Assembly (NCBI GenBank): GCA_030949565.1
Contig: JAUZSK010000062.1
Coordinates: forward strand, 1 to 47,713
Source of the DNA: Enterobacterales bacterium
GTDB lineage: Bacteria > Pseudomonadota > Gammaproteobacteria > Enterobacterales > Kangiellaceae
DNA: 47,713 nucleotides
Direction: 5' to 3'
Shown here: positions 36,605-47,129 of the stretch, one piece after another
How the letters are laid out: each line of letters opens with the position of its first letter
Position numbering within the stretch: position 1 is the first letter of the stretch
Notes under the pieces: generated by a model
Told to the model about the DNA's origin: nothing
Database searches by the model: none
The model's input: only the letters and a program-made list of their open reading frames with translations
Position numbers and translations under genes: made by a program

Positions 36605-37440
36605 ATAAAGACTCTATTTTCACAGGGCACATCGCATGCGACACGGCTATTTGTTGTGGCTATTTTGTCGAGTGGCTTGATGTTCTTCGACCGCCACGAG
36701 CATCGTTTGCAGGGGTTGAGGTCGACACTGGGTACCTTGGTTACACCTATCGTCTATTTAGCTGACGTTCCCAATGAGTTTTTCTCCTGGAGCAGTGAAT
36801 TGCTAATTTCACACGCTAAGCTTCTTGAACAAAATAAGCACTTAAAAAAAGAACAATTTTTACTCAAAGCTAAATTACAAAAATTCCAAGGTTTACAGGC
36901 CGAAAATAGTCGCTTAAGAAATCTCCTAGGAACAGAAAACAAAACCTTTGAAAACGTCTACTCGCTGAAATAATCCAAATAGACAGTGATCCTTTTATCT
37001 TAGATTTTATCGTGAATAAAGGTTCTTTAAATGGCGTGTATATCGGGCAAACCGTAGTGGATGCTCGGGGGGTGGTGGGGCAGGTGGTCTCTGTTTTTAC
37101 TACCTCGTCTCGGGTTTTGATGATTAGCGATAGTAGCCACAGCATTCCAGTTAGGGTGGTTAGAAACAATGTGCGTTCCATTGCCACTGGAAGTGGGCAG
37201 ATCAATCGATTAACTCTGCGTAACGTGACCGATACCACCGATATCAAAGTGGGTGATCAGTTGGTTTCTTCCGGCCTAGGGAAAAAATTTCCAACCGGTT
37301 ATCCGGTTGCTACTGTAACTAGAGTGAAGCATGATCCCGGTAAAGCCTACGCTATTATTTATGCGCGCCCTAATGCAAGGTTAGAGCAGTTGGCTTCGGT
37401 TCTGTTAATATGGACAGATGCCAAGAAAAGGGACGTCAAA
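36605..37440 (+). CDS. mreC: Rod shape-determining protein MreC, one frameshift, unusual start and no stop before mreD
   Basis: Homology suggests the protein begins (M)KTLFSQGTSHATRLFVVAIL, placing the start at ATA 36605, six bases after AGGAG (36594-36598). No ATG or GTG lies closer in frame; the GTG at 36656 would remove the membrane helix. A coiled-coil segment follows (ELLISHAKLLEQNKHLKKEQ). The frame breaks near 36960 (one base missing); the next frame reads LAEIIQIDSDPFILDFIVNK and contains GQTVVDARGVVGQV and DQLVSSGLGKKFPTGYPVA. MreC is an inner-membrane scaffold of the elongasome. The frame runs on into mreD without a stop, so the true C-terminus is uncertain. Confidence 0.88.
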
Positions 37441-37927
37441 ATGATTAATTCTGATCCTAAAGGGCGAATGGTTATTCTACTTTCTTTCGGCATCGCGATG
37501 TTTATGAACCTTTTGCCTTTACCACATATTATCCAATTATTTAAACCTGACTTTGTTGCATTAGTGTTAATTTATTGGGTGATGGCTATACCGGATAGGA
37601 TGGGTGTCATCAGTGGTTGGATTGTTGGTTTATTTGTTGATGCACTGTATGGCAGCGTACTAGGTATTCACGCTATGTCTTTCGCTTTAATCGCCTATCT
37701 TATTCTGATGACTTATCATCGATTAAGATTATTTCCTCGCTGGAAGCAGTCGATTAATATTGCGGTTAGTTATTGGTATTCATATGCTAGTTGCTTTTGT
37801 ACTAAGAAATTTCTTACAGCCAATTTCAAGTAGTTATGTATATTGGTTGCCGCTAGTCGGCGCCATGCTATTTTGGCCTTGGGTTTTTATTCTATTGCGT
37901 GATGCAAGGCGTAAATTTTGTCACTGA
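37441..37927 (+). CDS. mreD: Rod shape-determining protein MreD, one frameshift
   Basis: ATG 37441 follows AAGGGA with a 7-base spacer. The product of about 161 residues has five hydrophobic spans, including VALVLIYWVMAIPDRMGVI and GLFVDALYGSVLGIHAMSFA, the conserved MreD region. Near 37766 one extra base shifts the frame; with it removed the protein continues IHMLVAFVLRNFLQPISSSY and ends RDARRKFCH at 37927. MreD is an elongasome membrane protein made with MreC. In the given sequence its frame is fused to mreC. Confidence 0.85.
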
Positions 37928-37971
37928 TTCACCTTTTAAACCAATTTACTGCTTAATCTAAACGACTGAAT

Positions 37972-38547
37972 ATGAACCTTTATCTCGCTTCTAAGTCTCA
38001 ACGTCGACAGATGTTATTGACCCAAATTGGTATTCCCTTTGAATGTCTCGAAATTGACATTGATGAATCTAAGCGCAGCAATGAAACCTTGTTGCAATAT
38101 GTCAAACGGATGGCACAGGAGAAGGCATTCGCAGGGCTAGCTATCGCACAACATCGAGACCAGCCTGTACTCGCCGCCGATACCTGTGTTTCTTATAAAG
38201 AGCTGCTACTTGATAAACCGACAGATGCAAAAGATGCGAAGAGAATTTTATGTTTGCTGGCGGGAAAAACCCATCAAGTTATGACCAGTGTGGTAATAAT
38301 GGACCAATATGGCTTTGAATCAGCGATTTCGGTCACAGATGTGTCATTTGCGCCCGTTTCCGAGGCATTAATAGACTATTATATTGATACCGGAGAGTGT
38401 TTTGGTAAAGCCGGTAGTTATGCCATTCAAGGTTATGCCGCTCGGTTTGTGACGGGTATTAAAGGCAGCTATACAGGGGTGGTTGGTCTGCCCTTATTTG
38501 AAACTGCGGAACTAATCGAGAAATTCGCGAAAACAAGAAAGTATTAA
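37972..38547 (+). CDS. maf: Maf-family nucleotide pyrophosphatase (YhdE-like)
   Basis: The 191-residue protein starts LYLASKSQRRQMLLTQIG, the Maf signature (S-x-R-R), and has VLAADTCVSYKELLLDKP and AGKTHQVMTSVVI, followed by GKAGSYAIQGYAARFV. This branch hydrolyses dTTP/UTP and modified pyrimidine triphosphates to monophosphates. The position between mreD and rng is the same as yhdE in Escherichia coli, which favours the dTTP/UTPase rather than the m7GTPase (YceF) type. Confidence 0.93.
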   Translation: MNLYLASKSQRRQMLLTQIGIPFECLEIDIDESKRSNETLLQYVKRMAQEKAFAGLAIAQHRDQPVLAADTCVSYKELLLDKPTDAKDAKRILCLLAGKTHQVMTSVVIMDQYGFESAISVTDVSFAPVSEALIDYYIDTGECFGKAGSYAIQGYAARFVTGIKGSYTGVVGLPLFETAELIEKFAKTRKY

Positions 38548-38552
38548 TGTAA

Positions 38553-40016
38553 ATGAAAGAAGAAATACTGATCAATGTCTCTCCCCAAGAAGCACGTGCT
38601 GCTGTTCTAGAAAATGGCATGCTACAAGAGATATTTATTGAACGGTCTTCCAGCCGGGGGCTGGTTGGAAATATTTATCGCGGTAAAGTTATTCGCGTGC
38701 TGCCGGGTATGCAAGCTGCATTTATTAATATTGGACGAGAAAGATCTGCTTTTCTTCATGCTGCTGAAATTTTGTCTATTTCTGACGATGCTTTGCTGGA
38801 CAAAAATCCGCCTCAACAGGATATCAATAGTTTATTACATGATGGCCAAACAATTACCGTCCAGGTGATTAAGGACGAACTTGGTAGTAAGGGAGCGAGA
38901 TTGACCACCCATTTGACTATACCTTCAAGACATTTAGTCTATATGCCAGACAGCGAGCATATTGGTATTTCTCAGCGCATAGAAGATGAAACAGAACGAG
39001 CAAGGCTCAAACAGATTTTAACTAAGCAAGATAATCCAAACAAAGGTTATATTGTTAGAACGGCCGCGGAAGGTTCTGCTGAAGAAGAGATTGTTCGAGA
39101 CGCTGAATTTTTAGATAAATTATGGCGTAAAATCCAGTTAAAAATACAGCAGGTTAAGGCGCCATCATTAGTGCATGAAGATTTAGATCTAGCACTTCGT
39201 TTTGTGCGTGATTTGGTACCTACCGATGTTGAAAAAATTCGCATTGATTCAGAGTCTGCTCATCAAGGTTTGTTAGAATTTATTAACGAGTTTATTCCAG
39301 CATTAATACCTTGTTTAGAGCTTTATCGTGGGGAAAGACCGCTTTTTGATATGTACAATGTCGAAGACGAGATAGAGAAATCACTACATCGAGAGATTAA
39401 ATTAAAATCTGGCGGTTATTTGGTTATTGAACAAACTGAAGCCATGGTGACCATCGATGTTAATACCGGAGGTTTTGTTGGTTATCGAAATTTAGAAGAT
39501 ACAATATTTAAAACTAATTTAGAAGCCGCGTCATCTTTAGCAAGACAATTAAGATTAAGAAATCTTGGCGGGATGATTATTATTGACTTTATTGATATGA
39601 AGGATGAAGAACATAAGCGTCAAGTGCTTAGAACTCTGGAGCGGGCATTAGAAAGAGACCATGCTAAAACCCATATTTCCGAAGTATCTTCTCTTGGATT
39701 AGTTCAGATGACACGCAAAAGAAATCGAGAGAGTCTAGAGCATATCCTTTGTGAGGCATGTAAAACTTGTGATAGTCGTGGAAGTATAAAAACATCTCAA
39801 ACAATCTGTTATGAAATATTCAGAGAATTACATCGGTCTGCAAAAGCCTATGAAGCTACTCGATACCTGGTACTAGCATCGCAAGAGGTGGTCGACCGAA
39901 TGCTCGATGAAGAAACTAACCATTTGGCCGAATTAGAATCAATCATTAATAAGCCTGTCCGCTTTCAGGCTGAACCTTTATATACTCAAGAACAATTTGA
40001 TGTGGTATTAATATAA
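38553..40016 (+). CDS. rng: Ribonuclease G
   Basis: The 487-residue protein has the N-terminal S1 RNA-binding region (GNIYRGKVIRVLPGMQAAFI), the 5'-sensor/RNase H-like region and the catalytic DNase I-like subdomain with Asp residues in VTIDVNTGGFVG and IIIDFIDMKDEEH. A CEACKTC element near residue 405 corresponds to the Zn-link. It lacks the long C-terminal scaffold of RNase E, so it is RNase G (CafA), which matures the 5' end of 16S rRNA. It is five bases from maf and two bases from yhdP, so co-transcribed. Confidence 0.95.
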   Translation: MKEEILINVSPQEARAAVLENGMLQEIFIERSSSRGLVGNIYRGKVIRVLPGMQAAFINIGRERSAFLHAAEILSISDDALLDKNPPQQDINSLLHDGQTITVQVIKDELGSKGARLTTHLTIPSRHLVYMPDSEHIGISQRIEDETERARLKQILTKQDNPNKGYIVRTAAEGSAEEEIVRDAEFLDKLWRKIQLKIQQVKAPSLVHEDLDLALRFVRDLVPTDVEKIRIDSESAHQGLLEFINEFIPALIPCLELYRGERPLFDMYNVEDEIEKSLHREIKLKSGGYLVIEQTEAMVTIDVNTGGFVGYRNLEDTIFKTNLEAASSLARQLRLRNLGGMIIIDFIDMKDEEHKRQVLRTLERALERDHAKTHISEVSSLGLVQMTRKRNRESLEHILCEACKTCDSRGSIKTSQTICYEIFRELHRSAKAYEATRYLVLASQEVVDRMLDEETNHLAELESIINKPVRFQAEPLYTQEQFDVVLI

Positions 40017-40018
40017 TT

Positions 40019-43000
40019 ATGACGACATCTGTTGAAACTAAAAGTTTTTTAAAATCCTGCGCTAAAATATTCTATTTTTGCGTTAATAAATTATGGTTGC
40101 TTGTCGCAACAATTATAATTCTATTAGCATTAATTCATTTGCTGCTTAGTTTTTTGTTACCCAAAATTAATGATTATCAAGCCGAGATTGTTACTTGGAT
40201 TGAAACAAAATACCAAGTTGATGTAAAAGTTGATCGAATTGATGCTGGCTGGAATGTGCAAGGGCCTCTTGTTAAATTAACTAATTTTCGCGTGCGTTCT
40301 GATGATGGTACATATGATATTCTTAATGTTGGCAGTGCGACACTTTATTTTGATATTATTTCATCTATTTGGAATAGGCGTTTTTCAACGCAAGAAATAT
40401 TAATTGATCAGGCAGATCTTAAATTTTATATCAACCGAAAATTAGGTGTCGCTTTTGATCAAGAGACCGATATCGATCCGCCGATAGATTTAGAAAATGC
40501 CAGTCATAAGCTGATAGATGCTATTTTTGGGCAACGAAAAATAGTGGTTTCTGACTCTAGCTTAAAACTAATTACCTTGTCAGGCATTGAACTATCCTAC
40601 CATGTTGACCAGTTGGAAGTAAAAAAATATAACAATATTCACCAATTGGTCGGTCTGCTTAGTCATAAAGGCGGTGGTAAGTTAGAGCTGGTCACGGAGA
40701 TATACGGTGACCCAACGCTTATATCAAGTCATTCCAATATTTACGTTAAAGCGTCCGATATTGATATCAGTGATCTGCCTTGGCAGGACAGTTCTTCCTA
40801 CCCCAAACAAGGTCGTTTATCTTGGCAGTTTTGGGGTACTTGGAAAAATAAACACTGGCAATTAGCTAATGTGAAGGTTGATCTGAATCATTTAAATTGG
40901 GATCAATCGGAGACACAAGCAAACAATAAAGCGACGGCTTTTTTATCTTGGCAGCATGATGATATCCAAACAGGATATCTATCGGTACATCATTTTAATG
41001 TTGAGAGCCATAATTTAGATAAGGTCGATAGCAGAGTTAATTTACCTGCTTTTTTTGTGAAATTTAAGCGAGAGGACAATGAGATAATATCGTGGAATCT
41101 ATTAATGCAAGATTTCCCTTTAAAGCCACTTGCCCTTTATATTAATAGTATTGTTAAAAATGACAATAAAGCAATTCAAATTATTGGTTCTCTTAACAAC
41201 CGACCACAAGTCGATAATTTATCCTTAACGATTAAGAAAATATCGGATCACTGGCTGAAACCTAAATTGAAAATAAATTTTTCAATATTAGACAAGGAAA
41301 TAGCCGACAATAGTAAAGCTCGAAAAAGCATTTTAGGCAGTCTAAAATTAGATAGTAGAAAAACCAGTGTGTTGCTCAAAGCAAAAAAAACTCATATAGA
41401 CTTTGGTGATTTATTTAGAGCGCCGGTTGAAGTCGGTGAGTTCCAGAGTTATCTGACCTTTTCAATAGATGATGATAGTAATGTCAGTGTTAAGATTAAT
41501 AGTCTGTCACTTGCTAATAACGATCTAAGTATGCAATCTAGAGGTCAATTGTTTTGGCAGGATAAACAAGCCCATATCTCACTGTATAATGAGATAACTC
41601 GTCTTGATATTTCCAAGAAGTACAAGTATCTTCCAGTGTCAATTATGACCAAGAATCTTGTTCAATATTTAGATTCTGGTGTAAAAACGGGAAAATTCCC
41701 GTTAATAAAAACAGCGGTAAGAGGCCCGTTAAATGGCTTTCCCTATGACAATCAAGACGGGATGTTTTTTGTATTAGGCAAACTTAGAAATACCGAGTAT
41801 CGATATTTGCCTGACTGGCCAGCTGTAAAAGGGTTAGATGCTGATTTACTTTTTTGAAGGCAATAGTATGGACATTAAAGCGACTGCGGGAAGCAGCATG
41901 GGTAATCAAGTTAATTTTGCTAGAGCACAAACGAAAGATTTTTCACTCAAGTATCCTAAACTGCTGCTTACTTTAGATATTAAAAGTCAGGGTAACTCGG
42001 CAAAGAAATATTTATCTAAAACACCCATTAAATTTATTTCCGAAGCGATTAAAATAATTGATATAAAAGGTGAGCTTAGGTCTAAAATCACGCTTAATGT
42101 CGGCCTTTCAGATGCAGACAAGTCAGAAGCTAAGGTAAATGGTCAGCTTGTACTCGACCCTAAAACTTCGAAAGTCGGATTACCGTTTGCCAAATTTAGT
42201 CATTTAAAAGGTATTGTAAAGTATAATCAACATGGGTTAGTCAATAGTCTATTAAGTGCTGAATATCGAGGGCAAAATCTATCAGTTAATATTTTACAAG
42301 CTAAATCTAAAGATCAACCGTTAAGGTTAAAAGTTAAAGGCAATTTCCCAGCTTCGGGTATTGGTGACTTTTTAGATTCGCCTTGGGATAGATTATTTAA
42401 AGGTCTAACTGCATTTCAAAGTGAAACTCAATTTTATAACGGTGGTCGTATAAAGGAAATAATAACATCTGATCTACAAGGGCTCTCCGTATCACTGCCG
42501 GGCGATTTAGGTAAAGATAAATTAACCTCTACTGCATTCGAACTCGTCATTGATTCTAACCAACAGCATGTTGCAAGCATTAATTGGAATGGTGTGACAG
42601 GTCAGTGGTTTTGGCAAAAAGATGCAGTTTCTAATAGCAGTGGTGGTGACTTTTATATTCGACAAAAAAAACCAGCAATAGCGCAAGAACTTAGTAGCTT
42701 AGAGAGATTGAAAACGGGTATTAGAATCAATGCAAACCTAGAATACACAGATTTTTCTGAGTGGATGAAGCTTTATGATAAATTAGGGTTTTCTACCGAT
42801 AAAAAATCAGCCAATACAAAAACCATTGACACTATTGCTTTAAATATTGAGGAATTAAAATTACCCTTAACAAAAATTGAAAAAGTTGAGATGGTGATTA
42901 AGCAACTTAACGGTAAGGATTGGATAATTGATGGCTTGTCAAAGCAAGGTGATTTTTCATTAGCGCTCTTTGCTGACAGCCCGTGGGAAATAAATTTGAA

Positions 43001-44111
43001 AAATATTAGTTTAACCTTGGATGAGTCCTTGTTTGAAACTAAGAAGGAAAATAAACAAACGAAAAAGCTCGGCACAAAGGTGGCTTTACAAGCTTCACAC
43101 TTGTATGAAATGAATCTTTTATGTAATAAATGCATTGTACAAAATCGTGACTTAGGTGACATTCGATTTAAATTAAGGCGAATAAATAATGGCGTCCATT
43201 TTTCTACTCGGGCTATAAAACCACAATATCATGATCTGTCTCTACAAGGACATTGGGCGGATCAATCTAATGGCAAATCTAATACACACCTGCGGTTTGA
43301 TATAAAATCGCCTGATGTAGGTTTATTCTTTGATAGCTGGGATTTAAATGCCGCCATTAAGGATAGCAAAGCGCGGCTGATTGCAGATGTTTCTTGGAAT
43401 GATGCACCTTGGAATTTTGAGCCATCTAGCTTTGACGGTGGTATGCAAATAGCCCTTGGCAAAGGTTATTTGAGCGAAATTAGTGATGAAAAAGGACGTC
43501 TATTTTCCTTGTTTAATTTGAACTCATTGGTCAGAAAATTAACTTTCGACTTTAAAGATGTTTATAAAAAAGGGTTCTTTTTTGATTCAATAAAAGGCAG
43601 TTTCCGCATAGAGAACGGAGAGATAATCACTCAAAATACACGAATCAAAGGCAACGTCGCGGATGTTAAACTCTACGGCGGAGCCAATCTGGCCACAAAA
43701 GAATTTGAACAATACGCGGTAGTAACACCACATTTAACTTCCAGTTTACCGGTGCTAGCGGCTTGGGCTATAGAACCGACGACGGGTATTATTGTATTTT
43801 TGTTAAATAAAATTATGCAGCCAGCAGTCGAAGTTGCTACACGGATAGATTATCGTATCTATGGAAGTTTCGATGACGTTCAAGTAGAACAAATCAATAC
43901 CAGTAAAAGGAAAATAGCATTGGACATAGAAGCTAAAGAAAGCTTGCCTAGTGAGAAAACCATGAGTAAAAATAAGGATAACAGCAAAGATGCTATCGAA
44001 AGTGGTGATTCTTCCGATAAGGCAGTTGATAATAAGCTCATTCCAGATTCGCAACCTGAACCTGAACCTGAAACTGAAACAGAGCCGAAAGCCAATCTTA
44101 AGCCACAATAG
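40019..44111 (+). CDS. yhdP: YhdP-family AsmA-like envelope protein, one frameshift
   Basis: Two frames join to about 1363 residues. One N-terminal membrane helix (LWLLVATIIILLALIHLLLS) is followed by a very long beta-rich periplasmic part with DUF3971/AsmA-like repeats. The break is at about 41850-41855, where six T should be five so that LDADLLFEGNSMDIKATAGS reads through. YhdP, with TamB and YdbH, forms bridge-like conduits carrying phospholipid from the inner to the outer membrane. The last 70 residues are a low-complexity, acidic tail with PEPEPETETEP, unusual for the family. Gene order rng-yhdP-tldD is as in E. coli, with a nitrilase-type gene inserted. Confidence 0.88.
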
Positions 44112-44173
44112 AAATATTGATTGTTAACTAAAAAATTTATTGAATCATTCCCAGAGCGATAAAGGTCAAAAGA

Positions 44174-45004
44174 ATGCAGGGTATAAACCAAGACAATTTT
44201 AAATTAGCGGTAATACAAATGGTTTCTAGTGCACAATTTCAAGATAACCTTGATACGGCTAAGTCTTTGATCATCGAAGCATCCAACAATGGTGCTGATA
44301 TGGTGGTATTGCCTGAATATTTTGCGTTTATGGGATTTAAAGAAAAAGACAAACTGGTCTATCAAGAAGTTCATCTAACCGGACCGGTTCAAGAACTTCT
44401 TTGCCAACTAGCGATTAAATATAAACTATGGATTGTAGCGGGTACTTTCCCTATTCAGTCAGAGGACCAAGCTAGGCCCTTTGGTCGTTGCTACGTTTTC
44501 AATGATTTGGGTAAAGTCGTCACCTGGTATGATAAAATCCACCTTTTTGATGTTCAGGTAGATGACGCACAGGGTAGTTATTGTGAATCTCGTTTTACCA
44601 AAGCGGGCAGCGAAAGAGTTTATTTTGACTCGCCATGGGGCAAAATAGGTTTAGCGGTGTGCTATGATTTGCGTTTTCCAGAGTTATTTAGACAGCTAGA
44701 GGCCGATGGTTGCACGCTATTTATAATGCCAGCAGCCTTCACTTACCAAACTGGTCAACTACATTGGGATAGCTTGATTAAAGCAAGAGCTATTGAAAAC
44801 CTCTGTTATTTTGCGGCATCGGCACAGGGTGGATTACACCAAAATGGTCGGGAAACATGGGGACATTCCTGTATTGTATCGCCTTGGGGTAAAGATTTAG
44901 CCCAAGCACAGCAGGGCGAGTCTATCGCTTACGCTAGTATCGATAGCCATGCACAGGCACAATTACGTAAAGAGTTTCCAGTGTTGCAGCACAAAAAGCT
45001 ATAA
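44174..45004 (+). CDS. Carbon-nitrogen hydrolase (Nit/YbeM-like, deaminated glutathione amidase type)
   Basis: The 276-residue protein carries the nitrilase-superfamily triad Glu48 (VLPEYFAF), Lys121 (YDKIHLFDV) and Cys163 (AVCYDLRFPE). The pattern KIHLFDV and the substrate-loop GSYCESRFTKAG resemble the Nit1/YbeM branch, which repairs deaminated glutathione to cysteinylglycine plus alpha-ketoglutarate. It is cytosolic, and its location between yhdP and tldD is common in gammaproteobacteria. Another omega-amidase activity is possible. Confidence 0.88.
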   Translation: MQGINQDNFKLAVIQMVSSAQFQDNLDTAKSLIIEASNNGADMVVLPEYFAFMGFKEKDKLVYQEVHLTGPVQELLCQLAIKYKLWIVAGTFPIQSEDQARPFGRCYVFNDLGKVVTWYDKIHLFDVQVDDAQGSYCESRFTKAGSERVYFDSPWGKIGLAVCYDLRFPELFRQLEADGCTLFIMPAAFTYQTGQLHWDSLIKARAIENLCYFAASAQGGLHQNGRETWGHSCIVSPWGKDLAQAQQGESIAYASIDSHAQAQLRKEFPVLQHKKL

Positions 45005-45138
45005 TCCAACGCCATTGTAAGCGATAATTGTGATTAAAGAGTGGTATCACTCAAATAGCCGCAACCGCAGACCGATTTATCTTCTTTGGTTACTTTTTCA
45101 ATTCCGGTTATTTCAGCAAAATTTGGAGCCTAATAAAT

Positions 45139-46581
45139 TTGACTAATCCTCAAACAGCAATTGATACTACCGATGATTTTTTATCGGCTGAATGCATTTC
45201 CAAACAGGATCTTGAACGAATTCTGGGCAGTATGATGATTTCTAAAATTGATTTTGCTGAAATGTTTTTTCAGTCAACTCGGTATGAGTCATGGATGTTG
45301 GAAGATGGCATTGTAAAAGATGCCAGCTTTAGTAGCGACAGAGGTGTCGGAATTAGGGCTCTTTGTGGAGACAAAACCGGATTTTCCTATTCTGAGGAAA
45401 TTGCCATCCCTGCGCTTGAGCAAGCAGCTGGCGCTTCTCGTTCAATCGCTAAAGCGGGGCAATCCGGTATTATTCAATTATCAAATAGGCCGCAATCAGA
45501 GTTAAAATATCCCAGTCAAGACCCATTAATGAGTCTAACCGAACAACAAAAATTAGCTCTTTTACATCGCTTAGATGCTTATGCCCGAGAGATTGATCCG
45601 CATATCAGAGAGGTACTTGCTTCTCTTTCCGGTGTTTATGAAAAGGTGCTTATTTGTGCTTCTGATGGTACTTTTCAATGCGATATTCGCCCACTTGTCA
45701 GAGTGAGTGTCACCGTTATTATCGACAAAAATGGCAAAACTGAAAAAGGAAGTTCTGGCGCCGGTGGACGTGATAGTTATCAAATTCTGACTGACCAACT
45801 GCTTAAACAGTTAGCGCAGCAAGCGGTTCATCAAGCACAAATCAACTTGGAAGCTATCCCCGCGCCTGCGGGAATGATGCCAGTTATTTTGGGTAGTGGT
45901 TGGCCAGCGGTTTTATTGCATGAGGCTGTTGGACATGGTCTAGAAGGCGACTTTAACCGTAAAGGAACATCAGCCTTTGCTGGACTAGTTGGCCAACGAG
46001 TAGCATCTCCGCTGTGTAATATCGTCGATGACGGAACTATTTTCGGTCGTCGCGGTTCTCTGACCATTGACGATGAAGGTACACCGACACAAGTGACGCA
46101 ATTGATTGAAGACGGAATTTTAACTGGCTATATGCAGGATAAAAAGAATGCGAGTTTAATGAATCAGAAAAGTACTGGCAATGGTCGAAGAGAATCCTAT
46201 TCTTGTTTGCCGATGCCTCGCATGACCAATACCTATATGTTGGCCGGTGAAAGTGAGAAAGAAGAAATTATTGCCTCGGTTAAAAAAGGTATTTATGCGC
46301 CTAATTTTGGTGGTGGTCAAGTTGATATCACTTCCGGTAACTTTGTATTTTCTACTAGCGAAGCCTACCTAATTGAAAATGGAAAGATTACCGCGCCAAT
46401 TAAGGGCGCAACGCTCATCGGTAATGGCCCTGAAGTGTTAAAAAAAGTGAGTATGGTTGGCAATGACTTAGCGCTTGACCAGGGTGTCGGTATCTGTGGC
46501 AAAGCGGGCCAAAGTATTGCGGTAGGAGTCGGGCAGCCAACCTTGAAAATAGACCAGTTGACGGTTGGAGGCACGCAGTAA
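45139..46581 (+). CDS. tldD: Metalloprotease TldD
   Basis: A TTG start is used, with GGAG about 11 bases upstream. The 480-residue protein has the zinc motif HEAVGHGLEGD, His261/Glu262/His266, and further TldD blocks (RRGSLTIDDEGTPTQ, GILTGYMQDKKNA, RMTNTYMLAGE and NFVFSTSEAYLIENGKI). TldD and TldE (PmbA) form a heterodimeric protease that degrades unfolded peptides and matures microcin B17, CcdA-type and RiPP substrates. Its partner gene lies two genes downstream. The stop overlaps the next ATG by one base. Confidence 0.94.
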   Translation: MTNPQTAIDTTDDFLSAECISKQDLERILGSMMISKIDFAEMFFQSTRYESWMLEDGIVKDASFSSDRGVGIRALCGDKTGFSYSEEIAIPALEQAAGASRSIAKAGQSGIIQLSNRPQSELKYPSQDPLMSLTEQQKLALLHRLDAYAREIDPHIREVLASLSGVYEKVLICASDGTFQCDIRPLVRVSVTVIIDKNGKTEKGSSGAGGRDSYQILTDQLLKQLAQQAVHQAQINLEAIPAPAGMMPVILGSGWPAVLLHEAVGHGLEGDFNRKGTSAFAGLVGQRVASPLCNIVDDGTIFGRRGSLTIDDEGTPTQVTQLIEDGILTGYMQDKKNASLMNQKSTGNGRRESYSCLPMPRMTNTYMLAGESEKEEIIASVKKGIYAPNFGGGQVDITSGNFVFSTSEAYLIENGKITAPIKGATLIGNGPEVLKKVSMVGNDLALDQGVGICGKAGQSIAVGVGQPTLKIDQLTVGGTQ

Positions 46582-47129
46582 TGGCAATAAAAAAATATCA
46601 CCGAAATATAGATCAACCTGATTATGTTAGCCGTTCACAGATAAAACAGGAAGCACAATCTATAAAGCAATTGGCTATTAGACTGGTTGAATTAACCGAT
46701 GCAAAGTTAGCGTTACTTCCTCTCTCTGAAACTAGCTTAAAAGGCTTACAAGATTTTAAAAAAATGACCAGCAATTTAGCCAGAAAAAGGCATTTAATGT
46801 ATGTTGCTAAGTGCCTGCGAAAGGAAGACCAAGAGGCCATTGAATCTTCCTTGGATGGTAATCTGTTTAAACCAAAATCAGAGCCATCTGCTGATTTAAC
46901 AACAGACAAAGCTCCGTCCATTATTGACTCACTAGTCGGCCAGGATAGCTCGAAGATTGAGGCGGTTATAGAATCTTTACTAAACGACTACCCAAATATA
47001 CAAAGGCAAACATTACGTCAACTGGTTAGAAACATTAATAATGCGAAAGATGAAAAAAAGAAACAATCGAACAAAACCAAATTGTGCCACTATTTAGGTG
47101 AACACTTAGTAGGTGACGATGTTGGATAA
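46581..47129 (+). CDS. yjgA: Ribosome biogenesis-associated protein YjgA/DarP (DUF615)
   Basis: The 182-residue, highly charged helical protein begins after a short basic segment with PDYVSRSQIKQEAQSIKQLA and has LARKRHLMYVAKCLRKED and the C-terminal RQTLRQLVRNINNAKDEKKK, all typical of DUF615. In E. coli, YjgA/DarP associates with the 50S subunit during late assembly. It sits between tldD and pmbA, overlapping tldD by one base and pmbA by about 11 bases. Confidence 0.92.
   Translation: MAIKKYHRNIDQPDYVSRSQIKQEAQSIKQLAIRLVELTDAKLALLPLSETSLKGLQDFKKMTSNLARKRHLMYVAKCLRKEDQEAIESSLDGNLFKPKSEPSADLTTDKAPSIIDSLVGQDSSKIEAVIESLLNDYPNIQRQTLRQLVRNINNAKDEKKKQSNKTKLCHYLGEHLVGDDVG

Noticed and set aside
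36656..36973. MreC starting at GTG 36656
   Set aside because: It would cut into the N-terminal membrane helix, while homologous sequence and a strong SD lie upstream.
42773..43162. Minus-strand 129-codon frame inside yhdP
   Set aside because: It is a shadow of the coding strand with no family features or start signals.
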